This document shows, piece after piece, positions 1-10,609 of a DNA stretch of 64,000 nucleotides (positions are counted from its first letter, which is position 1; every line of letters starts with the position of its first letter). The stretch covers positions 83,137-147,136 of the forward strand of contig NW_006920874.1 in assembly GCF_000417875.1 (NCBI RefSeq). Direction: 5' to 3'. The notes below the pieces were generated by a model. The model worked only from the letters and a program-made list of their open reading frames with translations, was not told the DNA's origin and searched no databases. This DNA is from Pseudozyma flocculosa PF-1. Lineage: Eukaryota > Basidiomycota > Ustilaginomycetes > Ustilaginales > Ustilaginaceae. Position numbers and translations under genes: made by a program.

Positions 1-153
1 CGCAGCACCGACACCACAGCAAACAGGCCGAGGAGCGATCCAACAATCAGACCGCTGACCGATGCCAGGTCCAGCTTACCGGCGCCGACTACACGCCGCT
101 GCATACGCTGCCTTACTGGTCGTTAGTGGAGCGAGCGCCGGTCGACGGGATGC

Positions 154-655
154 ATGCTGTCTTGCCCGGCATCATCAGACACCGAGCGAGCGTTCCTCGA
201 GCGCCGAGACAGAGGCGAACATGGCTGCGGCACGGCAAGCGACGCCGTCGTCGAGGCATTCGCACGTAGCCCGCTCTTCACGATGAAGAAGGTGGACGCC
301 ACCACCTTCGCTTCTACTCTTGTCAGCTTCGCACCGCTTTGCCCTCCGGAACCAATCCTGTTCGACATTCGACGCCACGGAGGGCCAGCACGTTCTGCTC
401 GACAGCATGGTAACATTCCATGCCTACGTCGACCTTTGCGACTCGGTCCTCAACTCAGCGGAGTCTCGAAGGGCAGCCAGACGAGCCGACATCGAGGACT
501 CCATCCTGGCAAAGTCGCCCTGCAGCGTCGCGAGCGACGTCGGGTGGGCCCTCAGACGAGCGAGAAAGGGCATCATGGTCGGGCTGCCTGATGCAGAGCT
601 GGATGAAGCCGTCCGTACTCGCGCTGCCTTAGCCGACCGCCGTCGACGCTGCTAG
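154..655 (+). pseudogene. Frameshifted coding fragment, unknown family
   Basis: Two adjacent plus-strand frames both look protein-like and join at one point. The first runs from about 154 and includes the stretch ARSPLFTMKKVDATTFAS. The second runs from about 361 to the stop at 653-655 and includes DIEDSILAKSPCSVASDVGW. They meet at a 7-base tandem duplication (TTCGACA at 361-367 followed by TTCGAC at 368-373), and removing one copy would put both in one frame. This suggests a broken gene rather than an intron, although an intron or a start upstream of the window cannot be excluded. No domain was recognised. The 5' end is probably outside the window or lost. Confidence 0.3.
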
Positions 656-665
656 TCAACTGGAC

Positions 666-1119
666 TTAAACGCTCGTGGCGAAGACCTTGAGCACTTGCT
701 TGAACTCGCCGATGGTTCCCTCTGCAGTGCCCTGCAGGTTGATTTCGCTATCGGCTGACTTACTGGACGACGTTGAGAGTGATCTGAACGCCGGCGGGCG
801 CTTGACGCTAGTACCACGACCATCGACAGGAGCGCCGCTACCGGTACCAGCCGGCCGACCGCCGCCAGAAGGTGTACCGCACCCGGCAGGACGGCTGTTG
901 GTAGGAGCGCCGTGGTCGTGCGCCTTCAAGCTGTGAATCGGCATGATCTTTGTCTCGTCGTTGTGTGTTTTGACCAGAACCGGAGGCAGGAGGCGCGGCA
1001 CAGGCGGCTGCTCGAACACGAGGGCGGCCTCGGTCCAGCCGAGGCAGGGTGTGCTCGCCTCGGTAGCGCATCGGCCCGCTCGCTCGCCGTCCGAATTTCC
1101 AAACTGATGCCGAACTCAC
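666..1119 (-). CDS. Possible terminal exon of an unknown gene
   Basis: A minus-strand frame is open from just after an in-frame TGA near 1119 down to a stop at 666-668. It contains natural-looking segments such as LVKTHNDETKIMPIHSLKAH and, near the end, GTIGEFKQVLKVFATSV. The upstream edge carries GCATCAG, which could be a splice acceptor. The first in-frame ATG is only at 944-942, giving a 92-residue product if used alone. No family was recognised. It converges with the broken gene to its left. Composition alone could produce such a frame in this GC-rich DNA, so support is weak. Confidence 0.25.
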
Positions 1120-1589
1120 CAAGACGGCTCCGTCAGCCTCGGGACATCGCCCCGTTCCGCCGTTGGACCGGCCCGCTGCCGCGATCGCTGCTTGTTTGTT
1201 GGTCCTTTGCCGATGCTGACGATCCTCGAGCGCACGACGATCCTCGAGCGCATCTAGGCCTCACTGCGCTAACAACCACCTCGTCCGATGGTCCAGCAGC
1301 GCCACTTCCTGTAGCCAGAACTCGGGGTTGCTGAATCCCAGCTCAGTCGAAATGGTCTTTTCCTAGAAGTCATGCATAGAATACAATAGTACGTGAGATT
1401 GCTAGAGTGCGTGAGGGAAAGTTGCGATTGAAGAGACGGTCAAGTCATGTGTACATATGGGTATGGTGAGGGGAATCCGTGACGGGGACAGAGAGGCGTG
1501 ACGGGGAACAGTGCTAGGGAACGGAACGAGGGAGAATAGGCGAAGCAGGGAAATGAGGGTCCGCTCCAAGGGGCCTCGGTGCCGTTGCT
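1120..1589. other. No gene seen
   Basis: This stretch holds no frame with convincing protein character. It includes the 3' flank of the small multi-intron gene to its right, whose stop codon lies at 1590-1592. Confidence 0.4.
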
Positions 1590-1851
1590 CTAAGGGGCGG
1601 CGGCAGCGGCGGCGGCGGCCGGGCGGTTGTCCTGTTGCTGCGGCGAAGGAAGAAAAGGGAGAAGGTATGTTTTTTGTCAGATGAGGGTGCACCGTCAGAG
1701 AGCTCTCTGATCGCGCTGTGCGCCCGTAGCAGCCGAAAAGACCGCTGGGGGAAGCTCGGACAGGATCCGAAGCTAAGGTCGTGCTGCCGAAAATCGGTCG
1801 GACCGCGCAACACGCCTTTCTCTGGTGAATCATAGGACTCACGGGTTCAGG

Positions 1852-1886
<35 letters not shown>

Positions 1887-2659
1887 GGTTGTCCTGCTGC
1901 TGCTGCAAAGGGGAGAAGTGGAAGAGGGGGCCTTTTTGTCAGATGAGGGTGCACCGTCAGAGAGCTCTCTGATCGCGCTGTGCGCCCGTAGCAGCCGAAA
2001 GACCGCTGGGGGAAGCTCGGACAGGATCCGAAGGCTAAGGTCCTGCTGCCGGTAAACCGGTCAGACCGCGCAACACGCCTTTCTCTGGTTAATCGTAAGA
2101 CTCACGGGTTCAGCGGCCGGGCGGTTGTCCATCTGCTGCTGCAGAGGGGGAAAAAGGAAAAGAGGATTGCTTTTTTTTGTCAGATGAGGGTGCACCGTCA
2201 GAGAGCTCTCTGATCGCGCTGTGCGCCCGTAGCAGCCGAAAGACCGCTGGGGGAAGCTCGGACAGGATCCGAAAGCTAAGGTCCTGCTGCCGGTAAAACC
2301 GGTCAGACCGCGCAACACGCCTTTCTCTGGCGAGTAGGAAAACTCACGGGTTCATCGAGCGCATTCTGGAACACGCCGTAGGCCTTGCAGGCAGCGCTGG
2401 CCATCTTGACGGCGATTTCCAGATAGCCGAGGGCGTCGCGTCGCGTCGAGATGAAGTCCATGAGGCTGACGAGGTCGGCGGTGCTCTTGGGCAGGCACTC
2501 GGCGGCCACCTTCTTGAGGGCGCGATAGAAGGTGGCTCGGCGCTTGGCCTCCTGCTCCTCGGCAGCGCGCTCGCGTTCAGCGGCGATCCTGCGAAGCTCG
2601 CGGAGCTGGGCCCTCTTCCTGCGCTCGCGCAGGCGCTGCTGGCGTCGGAAGCTCGGCAT
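1590..2659 (-). CDS. Small basic helical protein with triplicated intron/micro-exon units
   Basis: Predicted 150-residue protein of unknown function from four exons: 2659-2348, 2138-2106, 1902-1843 and 1637-1590. Exon 1 begins at an ATG and encodes a strongly basic, probably coiled N-terminus (MPSFRRQQRLRERRKRAQLR) followed by a helical region ending NALDEP. The three introns (2347-2139, 2105-1903, 1842-1638; 209, 203 and 205 nt) are all phase 0 and start GTGAGT. Each contains CTGAC branch-like sites and ends in pyrimidine-rich CAG. The introns are near-identical copies of one another. The short exons they separate are also copies, each reading Q(Q)xDNR followed by alanines, and the first two end in EP. 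The acceptors are CAGCAG type, so one or two glutamines may be alternatively included. No homologue was recognised. The exon structure is well supported by sequence. Confidence 0.6.
1638..2347 (-). repeat. Three tandem copies of an intron plus micro-exon
   Basis: Three direct copies, each about 205 nt of intron followed by 33-60 nt of exon, lie head to tail. Shared intron landmarks on the minus strand are the donor GTGAGT, CAGAGAAAGGCGTGTTGCGC, a central block GACCGGTTTTACCGGCAGCA (variably diverged), and an ATCTGACAAAA branch region 25-35 nt before CAG. Copies differ mostly by small indels and by expansion of GCC alanine codons in the micro-exon. Confidence 0.85.
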
Positions 2660-3008
2660 GGCGGCTGAAGGGGGGAGAGGGGGGAAGGCGAGGCGAAGAG
2701 GGTCAGCTAAGGGGGGAAGGGTACAGGGTAGACCGGAGGGGCGAAGCAAGCTTACTGAAACGAGGTAGCGGTAGTTGGAATGGGATGGGCTGTTGCTGGA
2801 GAGGCTGAGGAAGCTGTCGATGGGAGTTGAGGTGATGGTTTGAGAGAGAGGAGGAAAGGTTGCAAAAGTCTGTTATTTAAACATTTCCTGGCCCCTAGAG
2901 AGAGCAGCTCCTCGAAGCGTCAGAGAGGCCAAGCTGGAGGGAGAAGCAGGGGGGGGGAACACCCTGGCCAGCTACTCTGACTCTGACTGGCGCGCCTCTA
3001 CAGCAAGA

Positions 3009-3144
3009 AAATTACGGGAGAGTCGAGATCAGTGGACCAGGGGCAAGTCTGCCGCGCGGGGGGGCCAAAAAAATTACGGGAGACCAGGCTGGATCAGCGG
3101 ATCAGAGAGCGCGCGTGGACGCGTCCTCTCCATCCCGTAATTTT
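3009..3144. repeat. Inverted motif cluster AAATTACGGGAGA / TCCCGTAATTTT
   Basis: AAATTACGGGAGA occurs at 3009-3021 and again at 3071-3083. Its reverse complement TCCCGTAATTTT is at 3133-3144. The second and third copies can pair as a stem around a loop of about 50 nt. Both direct copies are followed by a related GATCAG-containing tail. The same motif recurs at 10.18 kb and 39.9 kb, so this is a dispersed element and not chance. Confidence 0.7.
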
Positions 3145-3240
3145 CTTCCCCGGCCCCTTGCCGGGGGGGAAGAGGTGCAGGGTTCAAGGGAGAGAAATCG
3201 CGTTCACCCCGCTGCATCAAGGGTCGACGTTGTCTGTGCT

Positions 3241-3400
3241 CCAAAGCAATTCGGGTCGACGTCAACCCGAACGTCGACCCGAATCCACACACCGCCGGTG
3301 TGCGCCAGAGCAATTCGCGTCGACGTCGACCCGAACGTCGACCCGAATCCACACACCGCCGCTGTGCCCCAGAGCAATTCGGGTCGACGTCGACCCTAAT
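3241..3400. repeat. 64-bp tandem repeat with GTCGAC palindromes
   Basis: Two and a half copies with a 64-bp period are anchored at AGCAATTCGNGTCGACGTC (3245, 3309, 3373). Each unit contains GGGTCGACGTCGACCC-type palindromes and a CCACACACCGCCG segment. Frames remain open across it only because the unit lacks stops. Confidence 0.8.
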
Positions 3401-4961
3401 GTTTGCACAGGTCGCTCGACCATCCGTCCTCGGCCGCTGAAGGGGATGGCGCCGCGCCCTCTGTCTCTTCAACCGAGACTGTGATCCAGTGCAATTCGTT
3501 CTGAATTCGCACAGAGCCGCTCGACCACGAGTGCTCGGCCAGCAGGAGTCCACGCGACGTTGCCCCAAGCAGGTGTGAGACGGGTTCGGATGGGCTTCTC
3601 CTTTTTTGCCTACCTTCGGGAATCAGAGTCGTCGGGGGCTTTCCTGATTCGCGTCCCCCCGTCCCGCTCCCCCGATTCGGAAAAGCGGTCGAAATTTTTG
3701 GCCAAAATCGTCTTCCTTCCTGACCACCATCTTCTCGAGACTGGTCAGCGCTGCACGAGATGTATCACGCCATCAGCTCAAGCAAAAGTGACTGACCACC
3801 ATAGCAGTCAAGCAGCCCCTACGTGATACCGCATCTCTGCTTGCCCGGCCCACAGTGTACCTGCCGCCCCCGCAGCAGTCGAGCTCGCCCGGTCTACAGA
3901 GTACTGTGCCCGTCCTGCCCGGCTCTTGATCCGCCTACCTAGGCCGCCAGAATGGATCTGATCCTGTCCACAGCGAGCATCTTGAGCAGCATCGAGGTCG
4001 ACCGTGCCAGGCAGCATCATCGAGAGCATCACTAACAGGGCTGATAACGTCGCTCGGCCCCCCTGCTCCATCAACTCGTGGTCGTCGCGACCGCACAGGA
4101 GATTCTCATCAGCACCATCGCCTCGTTCGGACCAGCTCCGCCTGGCGAGGCCATTTCAGACGGCCCTTGACTCAGCGCCCTTGGCCTCGCGTTGTGGATG
4201 GAGCGAGGCTTCCCGCTGTGGGTGAGCAATGTCGGAGGCGGCACCGTGGCTGTTCGGGGGCAGGCTTAGCAGAGGAGTGGGACCGGACGAGCGGCAAAGT
4301 GGGCTATCATACGATCTGGCCTACTGATACGAGCACTAGAGACATAGTCCCGGGCCTCTGGAGCAGCCTGGGCAAGAACGGGGCGATGGACGGAGAGGAG
4401 AGAAGGAGACGGTGGCGGCGCTACCAGAAGGGCATGCCCGCCGGCGGTGATCCACAACTCCAAAGGCCCGAGCTGCCTCTGCGTCGCGGTCTGCACCGCA
4501 AATGAACTGAGGAGCGGTAATGCCGAGGCCTTGTCCGTGCGACGGCGCCCTGAGAAGCGGCAGCCGATGCTGCCGGTACCATCGAGGCGCTGTCCGAGCA
4601 GGGCAGGTGGATTACGACGAGGACGACCGCGACGATGGCGTTGCAGACGGAGCGGACGGCCAACAGCGGCAGAGTAGCAAACCTCGCTCGGGGTCCCGAC
4701 GGTCGTTTGCCCAGCGGCCGGCGCTCACACGTAGACTGTACGGTTACTCGCCTGCTCTAGGCCCGCGATGGGTGCAACATGGGACCACCCTCCACCTGAC
4801 CCGCAACGCCCAGAGACCACCAGCTTCGTGCTTCTACAGCCACGCAACGCCTGATGTGCAACGATCCAGACGAGAAGACATTCGCAGAGGGAGCAAGGTA
4901 CATTGCATTCCATGGTGCTGCGAGACGGCGGTGCACTCTCCTCGCTCACTCGGCAATCGGC

Positions 4962-5784
4962 CTACTGCTGTGCGATGCTCTTGCCCGTCCAGCCGTCGTA
5001 GTAGGCCATGGCAGCAGCGGCACCAAGCTTGGGAGCGTCGGGCGAGTAGGCCAGGCGGAGGAAGCTGTCGGCGCTGTCAGCATCGCCCACGATGCTGGTG
5101 TGGTAGCCGCTGCCGCTGTTGCCGATCGGGAAGTCGTCGGGGCCGGTGCCGGCGGGCGCCGGGCCCTGGTCCTTGCCAAGATAGTCGACGAAGTGGTACA
5201 GTCCGGCCGAGTTGACCGAGAACTGGAAGCGCTGGTGGTTTGACAGGTCGTTGTCGATAAAGTGGCACGGCTTCGAGACGATGCGCTCGTCAGTGCCAGT
5301 GAGCGAGGTCGCAGAGAGGCAGTAGCCCGAGGCCTTGCGAGAGGCGATATACCTGTGGCGGCGCAGCGGAGACGTGCGGCGGACAGAGGACAAAGAGGTG
5401 CAGGGCATGTCAGTCGGCGAGGCGGCGGAGTCGCGCAGGTAATCGACGGCAGGGCGGCAGATGAGCGGCTCGAGGGACGCACCCGGACTTGACCTCGTTG
5501 CTAAACTCTCCGTTCGAGTTGATGAGGTCGTGGCAGGCGACAAAGTCAAACAGCTCGGGCTCTTTGCTCGGCTGCAGGTACTGGAAGCCGTCGGCGGTGC
5601 GATGTCCCTGGAAGGTGAGGTACGCCTTGGGGAGGTCCCGCGAGCCCAGGATGGTGTTGACGCCGTAGCCCAGAGGCGCGGTCGAGACGACCTTGCACGA
5701 GGCCGGGGCGGCTTGGACGCCAGCTGTGCCGTAGCAGAGGGCGGCGAGGGAGGCAACGACAAAGCCGGTGTTGAGGGCGAACAT
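4962..5784 (-). CDS. Secreted protein, paralogue A (candidate effector-like)
   Basis: A predicted 230-residue secreted protein of unknown function. Exon 1 is 5784-5483 and exon 2 is 5352-4962. The 130-nt intron has donor GTGCGT and acceptor CCACAG and splits a glycine codon in phase 2. The ATG begins a clear signal peptide (MFALNTGFVVASLAALCYGT, ending near VQAAPA). The mature part contains FQGHRTADGFQYLQPS, YIASRKASGYCLSATSLTG and four cysteines (SCK, ACH, YCL, PCH) that could form two disulphides. It is clearly paralogous to the gene at 22.0-22.9 kb, with the same intron position and phase and all four cysteines shared. It stands alone among repeats. A role in host interaction is only a guess from secretion and duplication. 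Start and splice sites are well supported. Confidence 0.85.
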
Positions 5785-7790
5785 GTTGGGCGGCGTGCGA
5801 TTGGGGAGCGGTGTCGAGCTGAGTGGGCAAGGTGGCAGCGAGTGTGCGATGCAGATTCGAGTGAGGGAGCGATGGCTAGTGGTGTGAGATTCAACGGATG
5901 ACTGGAGGCAGCGGTGACCGGTATATGTACAAGTGCAAGTTCGCAGAGCGAGGGTTCCACTGCACCGACAGCGTACCGAGCTACTGGTCGAGGGGCGAAC
6001 AGAGCGCCAAGGGACCAACGGAACAGCAGCGCAAAGACGAGCAGTCGAGGCTGTGACGGCGGGTCAGGATGGTCGGACGAAGAGCGGTGCGAAGCTGCTG
6101 CGGCCGTCGGCCCGAAGCAGGGTACGGCTGCTCGGTCCACGTTGCAACTCGCTCGCTGGCTCGTCTAACGGGACGGGGAGTTCCGAGGCCGCATAAGGGG
6201 AGGAAGGTGGTGGGAGTGGTGGAGCGACGACGGCGAGCTGCGAGCTGCGAGCTAGCGGGTCGTTGCCGGCGGCAGCGCCAATCCGGCACTGCGGCGCGGG
6301 GCGAGGGGCCAAACGGGGTCCGAGGGCGAAGAGAGAGAGAGCAAACGAGTACTAGCTAGTGGGCGAGCCAGCTGGAAGGCGGATGGCGGAGGGGCCGACG
6401 ACGAGGCACGCCGCTCCATCCTCGCTCCGAAGCCGCCGCCGAGGCTGTGCCGCCGGCTGGACCCCCGCTCAGCTCCACCGGCTGGTCCGCCTTCCGCCCA
6501 CCCTCGGCCGGCCTGCCCTCGATGCGCCCTCGATGCACGGTCGATCCGGAACTGAGCGCTCCGGGCCGAGGTGGCCCGCCATGCCGGGTGAGGCAGGCTA
6601 GGCCGGCCAAGACTCGGCCGACAGGCAGGGTCCGGTCGGTGCAACCCCGACGCCCCCGCCGGGTAAACTTTTCCTGGAAAATTTAAACGGAAGATTCCCC
6701 ACTGAACTTTAGCCGAGGCGCTTAACGACCCACGAGTTCGTCCCCCTGCCTCCTTGGATCGGATCGATGCGGGCGGCGTGCCACCCACCCCTTTCGGCAC
6801 GACCTGGGCCGCCGCTGCTCCCCCTGCCTCGCTCTCTCTTCCCGTGCCTCGCTCTCTCCGTTTAGAGTGCGGCGCCTCTGCCTCTGTGTGACACTGACAG
6901 CAGGATCCAGGTCGAGTCAGCTGGTACGGCACGTCCGACGGAACAGCTCGAGCACAATGTGCCCACGTCGGTCGCCTTCCTCGATAGATGGACAGGAGGC
7001 CCAGAAGAAGGCCGGGCGCTGACAGTCCTTCCCGAAGCGGCTTCCGAAGCCGCTGCGCCATTGCCGTCGAGAAACGGGGGCGTTCCCGAGGTCTGTGCGC
7101 TACCGGCCCGGTTCCGCGGCCAGCCCGCGCACGCCTTTGGACCGGGTGTCCGGCTGCCGTTTTGCGCTCCGCTCTCCGCGTTTCGCGCCTAGCTCTCCGT
7201 GTCCCGCGCCCAGCTCGAGGTGAACGGACCGCCCGGGCTCCAGCGGCTTGCGCCTGCACCTGTAGCGGTGCCTTGATGAAGTGAACGACCGGCAGGGGTC
7301 GTGGCGTCAAGGAAGTCGCCTCACCTGCGTGCAGCTGTTCGACCAGGACGATGATGCGTCGACGGCGGCGGGATGCCACTGGGTTGGCTCGGCGGGCTCT
7401 CCGGCCAGCACCAGCGCGACGTGCGATGCGGCGGCGGCCCTAGACGAGCGGAGTAAAGCCTCGCTGCACCATCACGGCCAGGAAGCGAGACGGAACCGTG
7501 CTTCGGTATCTCGTTGATGTGGTTGCGGAGCTGTAGGTTGTCGCTGCGACTGCGGCTTTGGGACGTGGTGCATGCCCATCGGTCCCGTTCCCCTCGCGCC
7601 CATGGCCAAAGGCGTCGCGAGAGCAGGCCCTGCGTCAATGCCTGCTGGGGTCGCCGAGGGATGCTCATCATGAGGCCCCAGCATGCCGAGCGCGCTGACT
7701 GGTATGCTCGCGTGCCCGTAGCTGCTCCGCCCGACGTCGATAACTGGACCCGGGAGGGGGTAAAGGCTGCGGCAGCCCGCCTCAACGGCC

Positions 7791-7857
7791 CGGCGAAGGG
7801 TTGTCCCGGCGAAGGGTTGTCCCGGCGAAGGGTTGTCCCGGCAAAGGGTTGTCCCGG
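7791..7857. repeat. 17-bp minisatellite, four copies
   Basis: The unit CGGCGAAGGGTTGTCCC is repeated four times with one A-for-G change in the last copy. Confidence 0.9.
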
Positions 7858-8510
7858 CGGCGCGCTGGAGATCTTCGAGCGAGCGGTGATTGTTCGCTCC
7901 GAAAGCGCCGGACGTCCGTCGACCCAGTGCGTTGATGTCACCCCCGCCGATTCAGGTGGCGTTGACCTCTGCGGGATGCGAGAAGCCTGCCCAAGGCGCC
8001 GTGAACAGGCGGCGAGGAGAGCGACATCCCTGGCTGTATGAAAGGCTGCCGGGACCGATGGACGCCTGCTTTGAGGAATCGAGACGCAGGAACTTTGCGC
8101 AGCGAATCGAGTGGGCGATGCCAACTCGCTCGGCGTCTCCGCAGAGGAGGTCTTTGCGCTGGCCGTGGATCAGTAGGACGGGCAGGCCCTGGTCGACGTG
8201 GGCAGAGCAAATGCTATCGCTGGTGTCGTGGGTGGTCTTGTCGGTGCGACGTGGCTCCCCCTGCTGCTGGCGAGGAGCAGGCCTGCAAGCTGACCAAGCG
8301 GACTGGATGGCGGCGACGTAGGCGAATGAGGGGCGCGGCGCTGCTCCATCAAGCCAGCATATGTCAGGTCGAGGAGAAATCAGGGAAAAGGACGGGCAGG
8401 GTCGATGGCGGAAGGGATGCGGAGCTCTGGCTGGCCAGCTGAGTGGTGCAGCATACGGTCGAAGACAAGGGCGGGACTGTTGGGCCTTGCGCCGGCGGAC
8501 CCGCCCAAAA

Positions 8511-8700
8511 CGGCCTGCCCCGAGGCAAAACCGCCGTCGCATCACCCCAGGGCGATGCCCTAAAGGTGCCTTGACAGGCAGGCCCGGCCAGGCTTCTCCC
8601 CACCAGCGCAAGCCGACCTGAGCGAACGGCCTGCCGAGGGGCACAACCGCCGTTGCCACTCCCCAGGACGACGTCCTAAAGGAGCTTTAACGGAAGGTCG
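8511..8700. repeat. Degenerate direct duplication, about 116-bp offset
   Basis: The segments starting CGGCCTGCC at 8511 and 8627 share the blocks AACCGCCGT, CCCCAG and TCCTAAAGG/CCCTAAAGG. They have diverged by substitutions and small indels. Confidence 0.6.
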
Positions 8701-10176
8701 GCGGCGCAACTGGTGAGGGTGGCAGGGATGATGGTGGTGCGGAAAGTGGAGGCGGGACCGCGGGCGCGCGCGCTTTTTGCTCATGAATTCATTTCTGTTT
8801 TTCGGGGGCGAGGCCCCGTCCCTCGACTGGCAGGGGAGAGGCCTGGCGCTTTCAACAACGCGCCGGCCCGCAGCCAGGGTCCGAGGCATCCAGATGGCCA
8901 GCACCAGCACCAGGTCCAGTCAAGCTCTAGCTCTCTCTTCGGGGAGAAGACCTGGCCACTTGATCACCAATCCGCCACCAGCAGCAACCATGATGACAAA
9001 CGATACCGGGCTCTCTACGGCGTCCGCTCATTTGGCCTGCTCAACGTCGACTCCGGCGAGCCGAAAGGGGGACAGTGCGCGGGAAGAGACATTGATAGAT
9101 GGGACGAGGCTGCAAGAGAGGGACAAGAACTGGAGGAGACCGAGGTCGAAGGGGCCTTGCCGGCCGCGTTGGTGAAAGAGTGGATGACCCAGTGTGGCGA
9201 GAGGGAGGCCAGCGGCGACGTCCTCGACCAGAAACGCAGAGAGTCGTGCCACCAGCGCGGCCGGTCCTGACCAAAGTCTGGCTCCATCGCGCGGTTTTTA
9301 TACAACGACGGAAAGGCGAGGTCCAGCTGGGCGAGCCTGGGCGAGCCGCTCCATGGGGCGCACGGGTGTGGCGGACGTCGTAGCAGGCTTCCACGTCGGC
9401 CGGGTACGGATCGTCGCGGCTGCCCAGGGAGCGGAGGTGAGCCGCTTGGTTCGACGCGGGGTGAAAGGAAGACGGACTACAGGCCTGCCCATTGGCACTA
9501 CTGTCCGGCGAGGCCCAGGTCGTTCAGGCGCCTGATGATCCCGCTGCTGATGCATCTCAGGCGAGAGCAGAGCGCGGCGAAGGTCTCTCGAAGTCTATGT
9601 GGCGTTTGTTGCTGGCGTCGCAGTGTGGCCAGTGGGGTAGGCGGGGGCTATCGGTTGCAGGCTGAGGTCGGCCAAGGGGTGTCTAGGAGACGAGTGCTTC
9701 GGAGCCGGCGCAAGAAACTGCTCTCGACGGTCACGGGATGCGCCAGGGCCCTGCAGTCGGAGCTCGCGCACGCGGGCCAACGAGTCGCGGCTGGCTCCAG
9801 GTCGCCCACGATAAACAGCCCCCTCGCCTCGTGCGACCAACGGGCAGCTCGAGGTTCAACGGTCAAGGGGCCAGCGCAGCGACCATGCCACCGGCTCACG
9901 CTCGTCCTTGGTCAGCAAAACACGTTGATCTTTTGCAAGCCGAATCCAGCAGGCCCACCGGAGTGGGTGACGTGGCGGCTGAAAATCCGGGGAGAGAGAG
10001 AGAGTGCAACGTTTCAGCTCGGGCGACGCGATTGAACACCCGAACGCGCTGCTCCGACCGAAACATCTGCCTGCCTCTGCTCCTCGCGTCTTGCCTGTCC
10101 GGCTGCTTAGGGGGCAGGGTGACGCGCCGGTCGCGCCAGCTTGTGTTCAGGCGCTAGGCTTGAGGAGGGACGCGAG

Positions 10177-10229
10177 AAATTACGGGAGAGTCCAGAGATC
10201 AGGGGATCAGCAGGGGTCTCCCGTAATTT
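10177..10229. repeat. Perfect 13-bp inverted repeat (hairpin)
   Basis: AAATTACGGGAGA at 10177-10189 and TCTCCCGTAATTT at 10217-10229 are perfect inverse copies around a 27-nt loop that contains CAGAGATCAGGGGATCAG. The same motif, with a similar GATCAG-rich interior, occurs at 3.0 kb. Single-orientation copies occur at 39.9 kb. Confidence 0.85.
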
Positions 10230-10609
10230 TTTTGGGCGTGCTTCGCAGGCGTCGTTGGTTCCCAGCCTGCAGGTCTCCCGTGGTTCTTTTCGCAGCGCAG
10301 TCTGTGGGCGTTGGGCCTTGCTCGCCTGAACAGACAGGCCCCAGCTGGAACGAGCCCAGGGGCACGAGCCCAGCAGGCTGGGCGAAAACAGGCAAGGGTG
10401 GAAGCCCAGAGGAGGCTGTTCCTCTCGAGAGACTTTCCTCTGAGCGAGCGCCCGATGTCCTCGCACTGCCTGTCCAGACCAGTATAAGATCCCCCCCTTC
10501 CAGTCTCCCCACAACCGTCTTCCCTTCCTCCATCGACCCCGCCAAGCGCTACATTTGTGAGTAAGGTTCCCCTGTGTTCTCGTCTTTCCCGCACCGTCTC
10601 GACTCTCGC

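Larger units (their letters stand above)
2660..4961. other. Repeat-rich stretch without a supported gene
   Basis: It holds the promoter side of the small gene to its left, including an AT-rich TTATTTAAACATTT at about 2873-2886. It also holds an inverted-motif cluster at 3.0-3.15 kb and a 64-bp tandem repeat at 3.24-3.40 kb. Frames in 3.5-4.96 kb look like shadow frames, and none shows a recognisable domain. Confidence 0.5.
5785..10176. other. Accessory stretch, no gene that can be supported
   Basis: Long GC-driven frames exist on both strands. A few short segments look protein-like, for example SLGSRDDPYPADVEACYDVR on the minus strand near 9.4 kb and ALPAALVKEWMTQCGER on the plus strand near 9.17 kb. 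None has a coherent start, splice structure or domain, and neighbouring frames disagree. They may be remnants of decayed genes. The stretch also contains a 17-bp minisatellite (7.79 kb) and a degenerate 116-bp duplication (8.5-8.7 kb). Confidence 0.4.

Noticed and set aside
6252..8124. Minus-strand frames of 267-375 codons
   Set aside because: Arginine/alanine/proline composition, no domain, starts that are not ATG in places and no splice logic. They are typical chance frames in GC-rich DNA.
9015..9305. Small minus-strand gene with TATAAAA right before its ATG (MEPDFGQDRPRWW)
   Set aside because: The TATA-like sequence is only about 10 bp from the ATG, the product has no domain and the opposite strand is equally open.
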